Source: an uncultured Clostridia bacterium (lineage in GTDB: Bacteria; Bacillota; Clostridia; Christensenellales; CASEPJ01). From it: DNA of 6,451 bases. The stretch spans positions 1-6,451 of the forward strand of contig CASEPJ010000220.1 of the NCBI GenBank assembly GCA_949289715.1. The letters run 5' to 3'. Under the pieces are notes generated by a model. The model had not been told where the DNA came from, did not search any database, and was given only the letters and a program-made list of their open reading frames with translations. Shown in pieces: positions 1 through 5,867 of this stretch (positions within the stretch are counted from its first letter, which is position 1; the number at the start of each line of letters is the position of its first letter). Made by a program: the position numbers and the translations under genes.

Positions 1-100
1 AAAGGAAGATACGGAACTTTTAAATAAATTAAACGAAATTATAGCTAAATTTAAGACAGACGGAACGTTAGATACCTTATACAACAAATATATGGGATAA
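1..100 (+). CDS. Amino acid ABC transporter substrate-binding protein, C-terminal end (partial)
   Basis: Only the last 32 codons are present, with codons starting at position 2 and a TAA stop at 98-100. The peptide contains LLNKLNEIIAKFKTDGTLDT and ends LYNKYMG. The pattern of an amphipathic helix, a DGT turn, then a short helix ending in W/Y-x-K-Y-x-G is the usual C-terminus of family 3 (SBP_bac_3) extracellular solute-binding proteins, which capture polar amino acids for the membrane permease. The permease gene begins 13 bases downstream and the ATPase follows it, so the order binding protein-permease-ATPase fits a standard operon. The lipoprotein signal and ligand-binding residues lie outside the window, so the substrate cannot be deduced. 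Confidence 0.85.
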   Translation, partial: KEDTELLNKLNEIIAKFKTDGTLDTLYNKYMG

Positions 101-113
101 ATCGGAGATTATA

Positions 114-755
114 ATGTTTGTCGAAGTAACTTTAGCTTTATTCGAAGGGCTTATAAATACCTGTATAATCTTTTTCATCACTTTGCTTGCGGCATTGCCT
201 TTGGGATTGCTGATTGCTTTTGGTTCTATGTCCAAAATTAAACCGATAAGCAAAGTGATAAAAGTTTTTGTTTGGATAATTAGAGGCACTCCGCTTATGT
301 TGCAAATAATTGCAATTTATTACGGACCGGCTTTAATTTTCGACTTAGGAATAATGCCAAGGCTTATTGCGGTTTTAGTGGCGTTCATTATAAATTACGC
401 TTGTTATTTTTCGGAAATATATCGTGGCGGTATTGAAAGTATTTCTAAAGGTCAATACGAAGCAGGGCAGGTTTTGGGATTGACAAAAGGGCAGATATTC
501 AACAAAATTATTCTTCTGCAATTGGTAAAAAGGATTATTCCCGCAATGAGTAACGAAGTTATCACTTTGGTTAAAGATACTTCCCTTGCAAGAGTAATTG
601 TTGTTACCGAAGTTTTGAAAGTTGCTCAGGATTATGCCGCTAAGGGATTAATATGGCCGTTATTTTATACAGGAGTATATTATCTTGTTTTTGTGGGAGT
701 TTTAACTTTGCTTTTTAATTTCATAGAAAAAAAGATGGATTATTTTAAGGTGTAA
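114..755 (+). CDS. Polar amino acid ABC transporter permease (HisM/GlnP family)
   Basis: This 213-residue integral membrane protein forms the translocation channel of the importer, normally as a dimer. The start ATG follows GGAG at 104-107. Hydrophobic segments lie near residues 10-36, 64-80, 84-100, 140-160 and 180-205, close to the five-helix HisM/GlnP core. Family motifs are clear: RGTPLMLQ at 57-64, EIYRGGIESI at 101-110, and the EAA coupling loop around YEAGQVLGLT (115-124), which contacts the ATPase. KDTSLA at 154-159 is also characteristic. Length is normal for the family (about 215-230 residues). Only two bases separate its stop from the ATPase ATG, so the two are co-transcribed and probably translationally coupled. 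Polar amino acids are the likely substrate class; the specific one is unknown. Confidence 0.95.
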   Translation: MFVEVTLALFEGLINTCIIFFITLLAALPLGLLIAFGSMSKIKPISKVIKVFVWIIRGTPLMLQIIAIYYGPALIFDLGIMPRLIAVLVAFIINYACYFSEIYRGGIESISKGQYEAGQVLGLTKGQIFNKIILLQLVKRIIPAMSNEVITLVKDTSLARVIVVTEVLKVAQDYAAKGLIWPLFYTGVYYLVFVGVLTLLFNFIEKKMDYFKV

Positions 756-757
756 AG

Positions 758-1627
758 ATGGCATTTTTTGAAGTTAAAAATTTATATAAAAAATTTGGAA
801 ATACCGAGGTTTTAAAAGGTGTCAGTTTTTCCGTTGAGAAGGGAGAAGTTCTTGTAATTATTGGTTCATCCGGCAGCGGCAAAACAACATTATTAAGATG
901 TCTTAATTTTTTAGAACGAGCAGATTGTGGCGAAATAATCCTTAATGATGAAGTTCTTTTTGAAGGTAAAGAAAGTAAAAGCCGTAAAGATAACGAAATA
1001 AGAGCGAAAAGATTGCATTTCGGACTTGTTTTTCAGTCTTTTAATTTGTTTCCTCAATATAATGTTTTGCAAAATGTTTGTCTTGCGCCTAAACTTTTAT
1101 TGAAAGAAGAAATAAATCAGCTTACAAAAAACATAAAAAGCGAAATAAAATCTTTACCTTCTGCCGAAAGGAAAGAGTATAAAAAAAAGAGATTAAATGA
1201 TATTAAAGATTATAAAAATCAAAAAACGAATAATATATCAAAGGAAGCTATAAGATTAATCGAACGGGTAGGTTTACAGGAAAAAATAAATAATTATCCA
1301 TGTGAATTATCGGGAGGACAATGTCAACGTGTGGCAATAGCAAGGGCTTTGGCTTTAAATCCGGAAATTTTATGCTTCGACGAACCTACATCCGCTCTCG
1401 ATCCCGGATTGACGGATGAAGTTTTAAAAGTAATAAAAGGTTTAAAAAATTCAGACAGGACCATGATAGTGGTTACGCACGAAATGGCATTTGCCAAAGA
1501 AGTGGGCGATAAAATTATTTTTATGGCCGACGGTGTGGTGGAAGAAGAGGGTTCTCCCGCAGAAGTCTTCGAAAGACCTAAATCGGAAAAAACAAAAGCA
1601 TTTTTAAGAATGCCTTACAATGAATAA
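758..1627 (+). CDS. Polar amino acid ABC transporter ATP-binding protein (GlnQ/HisP family) with a Lys-rich insertion
   Basis: This is the cytoplasmic ATPase that powers the importer. All nucleotide-binding elements are intact: Walker A GSSGSGKT (36-43), Q-loop glutamine 93 in VFQSFNLFP, signature LSGGQ (184-188), Walker B ending CFDEP with Glu209 as catalytic base, D-loop SALD (212-215) and H-loop His241. Its ribosome binding site AAGGTG (747-752) lies inside the end of the permease gene. The protein has 289 residues, whereas GlnQ-type ATPases usually have about 240-250. The excess lies between NVCLAP (106-111) and the helix before VGLQ (171-174): roughly residues 115-161 are rich in Lys, Glu and Asn and replace what is usually a ten-residue link in the helical subdomain. 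I believe comparable inserts occur in other clostridial members. The reading frame is clean, so this is not a frameshift artefact. Confidence 0.95.
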   Translation: MAFFEVKNLYKKFGNTEVLKGVSFSVEKGEVLVIIGSSGSGKTTLLRCLNFLERADCGEIILNDEVLFEGKESKSRKDNEIRAKRLHFGLVFQSFNLFPQYNVLQNVCLAPKLLLKEEINQLTKNIKSEIKSLPSAERKEYKKKRLNDIKDYKNQKTNNISKEAIRLIERVGLQEKINNYPCELSGGQCQRVAIARALALNPEILCFDEPTSALDPGLTDEVLKVIKGLKNSDRTMIVVTHEMAFAKEVGDKIIFMADGVVEEEGSPAEVFERPKSEKTKAFLRMPYNE

Positions 1628-1653
1628 TACGGGAAATTTTCCCGTATTTTTTT
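1626..1653 (+). terminator. Rho-independent terminator of the ABC importer operon
   Basis: The stem AATACGGG / CCCGTATT (1626-1633 with 1641-1648) encloses a seven-base A/T loop and runs into seven T residues (1647-1653). It begins within the stop codon of the ATPase gene, so it closes the importer operon and isolates the dehydrogenase gene that follows. Confidence 0.9.
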
Positions 1654-1662
1654 AAATTGGTT

Positions 1663-1692
1663 TTGTTAATTTACATAAAAAATAAGGATAAT
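1663..1692 (+). promoter_or_regulatory. Possible sigma-A-type promoter for the dehydrogenase gene
   Basis: TTGTTA (1663-1668) and GATAAT (1687-1692) are 18 bases apart just after the operon terminator. This would give a leader of about 155 bases before the dehydrogenase ATG. The region 1654-1845 is extremely A/T-rich, so such matches arise easily by chance. Nothing else recognisable is seen in this gap apart from short TTAATTAA-like repeats. Confidence 0.25.
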
Positions 1693-1845
1693 TTTAATTA
1701 ACGATAATTAACATTAATACAAAATATTTTATTAATTAGTAGTTAGTTTAATATATAAAATTAAATAACCCAAGACTATTTAATAAGAAAATTAAAAATA
1801 CACATAATTATTTACAACATATAAATTATCAATTTCGAAATATTT

Positions 1846-1851
1846 GAGGGG
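1846..1851 (+). promoter_or_regulatory. Ribosome binding site fixing the dehydrogenase start
   Basis: GAGGGG lies four bases before ATG 1856. An in-frame TTG at 1844 overlaps this site and therefore cannot be the start, although the reading frame is open there. Confidence 0.8.
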
Positions 1852-1855
1852 ATTT

Positions 1856-2641
1856 ATGAATAAAGTCGTTATAATTACCGGAGCAAGCAGCGGAATAGGT
1901 TTAGAAACAGCCTGTTTTTTGGCAGAAAAAGGATTTAAAGTTTACGGTATTTCCCGCCGTTTATTTAAACACGAATTGTTTGAGAATTTTCAGGCAGACG
2001 TAAATAATTATCAGGATATTGAAAATATATTTAAAACCGTTTATGAAAGAGAGGGAAGAATAGATGTAATTATTAACAATGCGGGTTTTGGGATTGCCGG
2101 CGCTTTGTGCGATGCAAAAACGGAAAATATCGAAAATATCGTCAAAACCAATTTAACGTCTGTGGCAATATTGTCTTCAAAAATAATTCCTTATTTGAAA
2201 GAAACGGAAGGGTATATAATTAATATTTCTTCTGTGGGCGGAATAATACCTCTGCCGTATCAGGCTTTATACTCTGCAACCAAAGCAGGCGTTGAAATTT
2301 TGACGAGAGCCGTTGCAACGGAGGTTAAACCGTTTAAAATAAAAGTTTGCGCTATTTTGCCGGGAGATACTAAAACTGGTTTTACGCAGGCGAGAATCAT
2401 CGATAATTCTACAGATAAAGACAGTAATGATAGAATGAAAAAATCCGTAAATAAAATGGAAAAAGACGAGCAGTCGGGAAAATCTCCTTTAACGGTTGCA
2501 AAAGCTGTTTTTAAGATGATAAATAAAAAGAATCCTCCATTAAGATTTGTTGTGGGGGGATTGTCTAAATTTGAAGTTTTTTTGACAAGATTTTTACCGT
2601 TGAAATTGATTAATTTCATAGTAAAAAAAATGTACGGTTGA
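1856..2641 (+). CDS. Short-chain dehydrogenase/reductase (classical SDR), probably NADP(H)-dependent
   Basis: This 261-residue soluble oxidoreductase has a Rossmann fold. The cofactor motif TGASSGIG is at 8-15, an acidic Asp48 follows in QADV, and NNAG is at 74-77. The catalytic tetrad is complete: Asn99, Ser126, Tyr139 and Lys143 (YSATK). Two arginines after the second strand (ISRR, 32-35) favour NADP(H) over NAD(H). PGDTKTGF at 169-176 is the usual post-catalytic loop. The last ~25 residues form a hydrophobic and basic stretch (LTRFLPLKLINFIVKK, 243-258) that could bind a membrane surface or a hydrophobic substrate. ATG 1856 is chosen because GAGGGG sits four bases upstream; an in-frame TTG at 1844 would overlap that site. 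It stands alone between two terminators. The substrate cannot be told: lipid ketones, sugars or steroids are all handled by this fold. Confidence 0.92.
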   Translation: MNKVVIITGASSGIGLETACFLAEKGFKVYGISRRLFKHELFENFQADVNNYQDIENIFKTVYEREGRIDVIINNAGFGIAGALCDAKTENIENIVKTNLTSVAILSSKIIPYLKETEGYIINISSVGGIIPLPYQALYSATKAGVEILTRAVATEVKPFKIKVCAILPGDTKTGFTQARIIDNSTDKDSNDRMKKSVNKMEKDEQSGKSPLTVAKAVFKMINKKNPPLRFVVGGLSKFEVFLTRFLPLKLINFIVKKMYG

Positions 2642-2713
2642 TTAAATTTATATGAAATTTTATTTATTCAATATTTTATTTCGATTTTGATATTTTTATA
2701 ACAAATAATTAAA

Positions 2714-2755
2714 ATTTAAAAACAAGGATTAAAATTTTAATCCTTGTTTTTAAAT
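2714..2755. terminator. Bidirectional terminator (42-bp perfect palindrome) between convergent genes
   Basis: The palindrome is centred between 2734 and 2735. Its G/C-containing arms are AACAAGGATT and AATCCTTGTT, with an A/T-only centre, an A-run on the left and a T-run on the right. It therefore gives a U-tract whichever strand is transcribed. It lies 72 bases past the dehydrogenase stop (+) and 112 bases past the DUF2752 stop (-). Apart from it, 2642-2867 shows only A/T-rich sequence. Confidence 0.85.
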
Positions 2756-2867
2756 AATATGTAATTTATTAAATATTAATTAAAAACGTATTAATTATTA
2801 AATTTATAATGCGAATAAAAAATATTTAACAATTTAATTTTATTGATATTTTTTTAAAAATAAAAAA

Positions 2868-3290
2868 TTATACTTTAATATGAGGATAAGGCAAAATATT
2901 TCTCAATATGGTATTAATGACTATTAAAACAATAAAAACAATTCCAAAAACAGTTAAATAATTAATGGTAAATTTTTGGTAATCTTTATTTTTAAAAACT
3001 TTATAAGTAAATAATGCCCAAAAGACAATAAGTATAATATAAGTTAAGGTAAATGTAATATTATACTTCATAGACTCAATAATTTGCCCTTTTAAGAAAT
3101 AATGTAAAGAGCGACTTCCTCCGCAAGCAGGGCATATAAAACCGTATTTCGTTAACCATTCGCAAGGAGGAAATAGATTTGTTATGTTTAAATTGAAAAT
3201 ATTATATAGCAAGACAAACAAAAAGCCTGCAATCCATATTGAAATTGCAAGCGTTTTTATGTGTTTGTCGATAAATCCCGAAATTTTCAT
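2868..3290 (-). CDS. DUF2752 family membrane protein
   Basis: This 140-residue membrane protein is of unknown function. The hallmark of DUF2752 is CPxCG followed by a small residue and Arg, seen here as CPACGGSR at 53-60, with a further cysteine at 43 (PPCEW). The motif is followed by SLHYFLKGQ and a conserved-type Asn77 in MKYN. Hydrophobic segments lie at about 13-33, 79-98 and 112-128, and the cysteine motif sits between the first two. Cys43, Cys53 and Cys56 could bind a metal or form a redox pair, but no activity is established for the family as far as I know. The stop of the upstream DUF4190-like gene is four bases before this ATG and no Shine-Dalgarno sequence is visible, so translation probably depends on coupling to that gene. 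The family assignment is firm; the role is not known. Confidence 0.88.
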   Translation of the reverse strand: MKISGFIDKHIKTLAISIWIAGFLFVLLYNIFNLNITNLFPPCEWLTKYGFICPACGGSRSLHYFLKGQIIESMKYNITFTLTYIILIVFWALFTYKVFKNKDYQKFTINYLTVFGIVFIVLIVINTILRNILPYPHIKV

Positions 3291-3294
3291 TTAT

Positions 3295-3750
3295 TTAGTT
3301 ATATAGTAGAGCAGTAGGAATTTTCAATATTGCCGCAAGAATTAAACCTGCAATACTTAGACCGATACCTATCCACGGAAGAGGGAATTTTTTAATATTA
3401 TGTTTTTTGTTTATTTGAAGTTGCCAAATACCGTAAATGATTCCCAATATTGAACATATAACTGCAAAATACCATGCACAATATAATATAAGTGAACCTA
3501 TACCAAAACAAAAAGAAGCAATGCCCACACCTGTAGGCTTTTTTTCAATAATTTTTTGTAGTTCGATTACTTGTTTTTCGTGAGTTATACGTTGTTGATT
3601 TTTTAGTTTTAAAGCTATTAAATCATCATTATTAATATTTTTATTAGCTAAATTATCATCTTCGTGTTGGGCTTGTATTTTAGAACTCAATTGTGAGAGT
3701 TCGTCTAAATCCATTACACCGAGATCGCTCTTTTTTTTGTTTTCATCCAT
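3295..3750 (-). CDS. DUF4190-like small membrane protein with a soluble N-terminal region
   Basis: This 151-residue protein has two parts. Residues 1-72 are charged and soluble, with a probable helical or coiled-coil stretch at about 45-70 that includes EKQVIELQKIIEKK. Residues 74-147 are hydrophobic: GVGIASFCFGIGSLIL, a second segment with SILGIIYGIWQL, a basic loop (114-121), and GIGLSIAGLILAAI. The repeated G-I-x-x-x-x-x-G-I pattern around a short basic loop resembles DUF4190 domains, whose function is unknown. It is the first gene of a two-gene unit with DUF2752, driven by a strong promoter at 3791-3819. The start ATG has only weak upstream pairing: GGAT six bases away, or AAGAGG twelve bases away. 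The DUF4190 assignment rests on pattern and could be a related small membrane family instead. Confidence 0.75.
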   Translation of the reverse strand: MDENKKKSDLGVMDLDELSQLSSKIQAQHEDDNLANKNINNDDLIALKLKNQQRITHEKQVIELQKIIEKKPTGVGIASFCFGIGSLILYCAWYFAVICSILGIIYGIWQLQINKKHNIKKFPLPWIGIGLSIAGLILAAILKIPTALLYN

Positions 3751-3790
3751 ATAATATCCACGCCTCTTAATTAATATATTAGCATTTTAT

Positions 3791-3819
3791 ATTCTATCAG
3801 TTATTAAAATTATTGTCAA
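3791..3819 (-). promoter_or_regulatory. Sigma-A-type promoter of the DUF4190-DUF2752 unit
   Basis: On the minus strand a perfect -35 TTGACA (3819-3814) is separated by exactly 17 bases from TAGAAT (3796-3791), one mismatch from the -10 consensus. Transcription would begin near 3784, leaving a leader of about 34 bases before ATG 3750. Confidence 0.75.
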
Positions 3820-3841
3820 ATAAAATCACTATTAATATGAA

Positions 3842-3877
3842 TAAAAAATAAAGAGTCCGTTTTAGGACTCTTTATTT
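3842..3877 (-). terminator. Rho-independent terminator of the seven-cysteine protein gene
   Basis: The stem AATAAAGAGTCC / GGACTCTTTATT (3847-3858 with 3865-3876) has a six-base loop. Read on the minus strand it ends in a T-rich tract (TTTATTTTTTAT, to 3841). It lies 24 bases past the stop at 3901 and separates this gene from the DUF4190 promoter. Confidence 0.88.
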
Positions 3878-3900
3878 ATATTTTTTAAAATTTGTGATAT

Positions 3901-4557
3901 TTAAATTATGGTGCTATTGAAATTATTTGAGGGAAACAAAGGTAAGTCGAAGAATCCTTCACATACTTCCTGTGTATATTCCTGACAGGGCGGAATAGCG
4001 CAGTAACCGTATGTAGGCACCAACAGTTCGGCTTCTATAACAATTTTAAGTATTACGGTAATACACATTGTTACAGTGAAAATGTTACTTCCGCTATATG
4101 TGCCAACAGTACTTATTGCACTTACGACGCTTTCAACGTTATACGGTATGATTGAGGGTTCCGGAACATATAAAATAACGTCCTTAGGTATGGAAACTGA
4201 GCTTTCGGCGACAAATTCGGCACCGGTACTATCGACAAAAACCACTTCTAAAGGTATTGTTACATTTCCCTTAACCCTTGCAAAATTGGGTCTGTCCTCA
4301 AGTCTGTCCACAGATAAATCATTTATAGTTCCCGAAACAGAAGAACTTTTGGCACTAACGAAAGTGTAAGGTTCCACGGATCCGCTCGGCGTAATATTTG
4401 AAACGCTTAACTGAACACCTTCAATTGTTTCTTGTTGTATGCAAGCGTCGAAAACTTTATTAACTTGTATGCAAGCTTTTTCGCAAAGGCCGTAAAGGGG
4501 ATTGCCCACAATTGGTCCCGGAGTATTTTCGTTTCTGTTGCTTGTATAAAATGACAT
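3901..4557 (-). CDS. Conserved-looking hypothetical protein with seven cysteines, possibly spore-associated
   Basis: This 218-residue protein has no signal peptide or clear membrane helix. The N-terminal part reads TPGPIVGNPLYGLCEKACIQ (12-31) with VNKVFDACI after it, placing cysteines at 25, 29 and 39. The middle (about 45-140) is rich in Val, Ser and Thr and looks like beta strands, including VKGNVTIPLEVVF and SIPKDVILYVP. A second strand-rich block at 155-180 contains Cys165. The C-terminus has YGYCAIPPCQEYTQEVCEGF, with cysteines 186, 191 and 199. I recall similar uncharacterised proteins in Clostridia and see a loose resemblance to SPOCS/DUF3794 beta domains of spore proteins, but cannot confirm either. 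ATG 4557 is preferred because GGAGGTG lies six bases upstream; an in-frame GTG at 4566 is part of that site. It is a single-gene unit with its own terminator. Confidence 0.8.
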   Translation of the reverse strand: MSFYTSNRNENTPGPIVGNPLYGLCEKACIQVNKVFDACIQQETIEGVQLSVSNITPSGSVEPYTFVSAKSSSVSGTINDLSVDRLEDRPNFARVKGNVTIPLEVVFVDSTGAEFVAESSVSIPKDVILYVPEPSIIPYNVESVVSAISTVGTYSGSNIFTVTMCITVILKIVIEAELLVPTYGYCAIPPCQEYTQEVCEGFFDLPLFPSNNFNSTII

Positions 4558-4563
4558 ATAATT

Positions 4564-4570
4564 CACCTCC
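4564..4570 (-). promoter_or_regulatory. Strong ribosome binding site fixing the start of the seven-cysteine protein
   Basis: GGAGGTG pairs perfectly with the 16S anti-Shine-Dalgarno end and lies six bases before ATG 4557. The in-frame GTG inside it (4566) would add three residues (M-N-Y) but cannot be both binding site and start. The site predicts high translation. Confidence 0.85.
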
Positions 4571-4581
4571 TTATATAATGT

Positions 4582-4608
4582 ATTATATGAGAGGATTTTA
4601 AAATATGT
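4582..4608 (-). promoter_or_regulatory. Candidate promoter of the seven-cysteine protein, -10 like sporulation sigma-E/K
   Basis: On the minus strand ACATATT (4608-4602) is followed after 12 bases by CATATAAT (4589-4582), leaving about 12 bases to the ribosome binding site. The -10 fits the CATAnnnT pattern of mother-cell sigma factors and also contains TATAAT, the sigma-A consensus. No good TTGACA-like box lies 16-18 bases upstream. The spacing is about two bases shorter than the sigma-E consensus as I know it, so the sigma factor is uncertain. Confidence 0.4.
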
Positions 4609-4616
4609 GTAATTAT

Positions 4617-4652
4617 TTAAAAAAATAACTCCGTTTTAATATACGGAGTTAT
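4617..4652 (-). terminator. Rho-independent terminator of the ruvX-DUF1292 unit
   Basis: The stem ATAACTCCGT / ACGGAGTTAT (4625-4634 with 4643-4652) has an eight-base loop and is followed on the minus strand by a run of T residues (4625-4619). It begins 34 bases past the DUF1292 stop. Confidence 0.88.
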
Positions 4653-4685
4653 GGAAAATATTATTAATTAGCATTAAATTTTGTT

Positions 4686-5090
4686 TTATTTGTCTTGGTG
4701 ACATCCGCAACCACATTCTTCACAGTTATCATCGTCGCAGCAACAATCTTCCGACTCGGAAAGTTCTTCTAAAACTTTTTCCGCAAGAGCTTCATCTTCA
4801 ACAGGAGTTAAGAGCGCTTCGTCCGAATCGTCAAGATAAGATAATTCGAAAATTAAAACATCGCTTTCATCCATATCTTCTTCTAATTCTACGGGTTGCA
4901 GAACAACATAAGTTTTATCTTCGATATCTACAGCACCGAGTTCGAAAAAGTCGTGCGGTTCTTTATTTTCGTCATATAAAGTTATTACTCCGTTATATTC
5001 TTCCTCTTCCTCTTCGGAATTGGCAATCATTTCCATTTCTTCTTCGGTTAATTCTTCGTCTAATTTTTCAAATTCATCTTTTTTTGCCAT
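4686..5090 (-). CDS. DUF1292 (YrzB-like) acidic protein with a cysteine-rich C-terminal tail
   Basis: This 134-residue, very acidic cytoplasmic protein is of unknown function. The DUF1292 core runs from about 34 to 111: GVITLYDENKEPHDFFELG, then the strand KTYVVLQPVE (59-68), the strand VLIFELSY (78-85) and the helix ALAEKVLEEL (101-110). A highly acidic stretch, including six consecutive Glu (26-31), precedes the core. Residues 116-131 form a short tail with seven cysteines (116, 117, 118, 123, 126, 128, 130) and His131 among Asp and Glu, which looks metal-binding and is not part of the usual domain. It lies 22 bases after ruvX, its standard neighbour in Bacillota. The ribosome binding site AAGGAG is twelve bases from the ATG, longer than optimal. 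A 13-codon out-of-frame ORF starting at an ATG inside this spacer is probably meaningless. Confidence 0.9.
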   Translation of the reverse strand: MAKKDEFEKLDEELTEEEMEMIANSEEEEEEYNGVITLYDENKEPHDFFELGAVDIEDKTYVVLQPVELEEDMDESDVLIFELSYLDDSDEALLTPVEDEALAEKVLEELSESEDCCCDDDNCEECGCGCHQDK

Positions 5091-5112
5091 TTTATTTTCA
5101 TTCTCCTTATTT

Positions 5113-5541
5113 TTATAATGTTTTATTACTTTTGCTGTCCAGATAATTTTGCAGTATTATTGTTGCTGCAAGTTTATCTATAACTTGTTTTCTTTTTTTT
5201 CGACTTAAATCGGCTTCCAATAAATAACGATTTGCTGCGGAAGTAGTTAAACGTTCGTCAAACAAAACTATATTGAGAAGGGGAGATATATTTTTTAAAT
5301 CCTCTGCAAACTGTCTTGACAAAGCGGCTTTTTCTCCTTCCGTTCCGTTCATATTAATGGGTAAACCTATGACTACGGTATCGACATCGTTTTCTTGTAT
5401 CGTTTTTAAAATATACTGCATATCTTCTTTTGGAGATTTTGTAATATAACTTTCTTTTCCGCTGGCAAGAAAACGCAAACTGTCGCTTAAGGCTATGCCT
5501 ATTCTTTTTGTGCCTAAATCGAGTGCCAAAACTTTCTTCAT
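5113..5541 (-). CDS. ruvX: RuvX/YqgF family Holliday junction resolvase-like nuclease
   Basis: This 142-residue protein has the RNase H-like fold of the YqgF family. Family members are proposed to act as Holliday junction resolvases and in 16S rRNA 5'-end processing. The acidic active-site residues are present: Asp8 in ALDLGTKRIG, Glu96 in FDERLTT (94-100) and Asp122 in IDKLAATIILQ. VIGLPINMNGTEG (57-69) is also characteristic. Length is typical (about 138-150). The start ATG follows AGGG by five bases. In many Bacillota ruvX sits between ireB (DUF965) and the DUF1292 gene; here the DUF1292 partner is retained, but ireB is absent upstream. ruvX instead heads its own unit, with a promoter at 5582-5610. 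Confidence 0.96.
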   Translation of the reverse strand: MKKVLALDLGTKRIGIALSDSLRFLASGKESYITKSPKEDMQYILKTIQENDVDTVVIGLPINMNGTEGEKAALSRQFAEDLKNISPLLNIVLFDERLTTSAANRYLLEADLSRKKRKQVIDKLAATIILQNYLDSKSNKTL

Positions 5542-5581
5542 AATAACCCTGTATAATAAAATTTGAATACTAATTTCTTAT

Positions 5582-5610
5582 ATTTTACCTTATAAACGAT
5601 TAATTTGCAA
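5582..5610 (-). promoter_or_regulatory. Probable sigma-A-type promoter of the ruvX-DUF1292 unit
   Basis: On the minus strand TTGCAA (5610-5605) is separated by 17 bases from TAAAAT (5587-5582). The predicted start is near 5575, with a leader of about 34 bases. The remaining sequence up to 5690 is A/T-only in large part and shows no other feature. Confidence 0.55.
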
Positions 5611-5683
5611 ATGTTTTTATTGTATTAAAATATTATTTATTATTTTTTATGTAAAATATATATTTTATATAATAATATTTGTT

Positions 5684-5716
5684 TAAATAAATAAAAGGAT
5701 GAAAGTTTCATCCTTT
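5684..5716 (-). terminator. Rho-independent terminator of the 42-residue protein gene
   Basis: AAAGGATGAA / TTCATCCTTT (5694-5703 with 5707-5716) form a stem with a very small loop. On the minus strand it is followed by TTATTTATTT. It lies 17 bases past the stop of the small gene and isolates it from ruvX. Confidence 0.85.
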
Positions 5717-5733
5717 ATTTAATTGAAATTCAA

Positions 5734-5862
5734 CTATTTTAAATCGATATTTTCAATTGCTTTTTTGCCTTTATTGACAATTTTTTTTGCTGTATCTTTT
5801 TCAATAGCAAGCACTGTAATTAATGTGCCTACGGCAAGTCCGAATAAAAAGCCGTTTTCCAT
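5734..5862 (-). CDS. Small single-helix membrane protein (42 residues), unknown function
   Basis: The reading frame starts MENGFLFGLAVGTL and ends AIENIDLK with a TAG stop at 5734-5736. Residues 5-20 are a short hydrophobic helix with a G-L-A-V-G-T core, followed by EKDTAKKIVNKGKKAI, a strongly basic amphipathic segment. This gives an N-out, C-in small protein whose tail could lie on the inner membrane face. It loosely resembles the N-terminal part of YtxH-type proteins but is far shorter, so I do not assign a family. The evidence for a real gene is the perfect GGAGGTG (5874-5868) five bases before the ATG and a terminator 17 bases after the stop, giving a compact unit. It is transcribed divergently from the YkvI-like gene. 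Confidence 0.78.
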   Translation of the reverse strand: MENGFLFGLAVGTLITVLAIEKDTAKKIVNKGKKAIENIDLK

Positions 5863-5867
5863 ATTAT

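Noticed and set aside
77..289. Open minus-strand frame over the start of the permease gene
   Set aside because: It is antisense to the permease, which has clear family motifs, and has no ribosome binding site or domain.
1690..1760. Repeated TTAATTAA-like words before the dehydrogenase, considered as a repeat or regulator site
   Set aside because: The copies are short, irregularly spaced and of pure A/T composition, so no real repeat unit can be defined.
2260..2619. Open minus-strand frame of 119 codons inside the dehydrogenase gene
   Set aside because: It is fully antisense to a gene with a complete SDR motif set, and its translation shows no recognisable domain.
4076..4369. Open plus-strand frame of 97 codons across the seven-cysteine protein gene
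   Set aside because: It is antisense to the better supported gene, which has a perfect ribosome binding site and terminator; the translation is low-complexity Thr/Leu/Ser.
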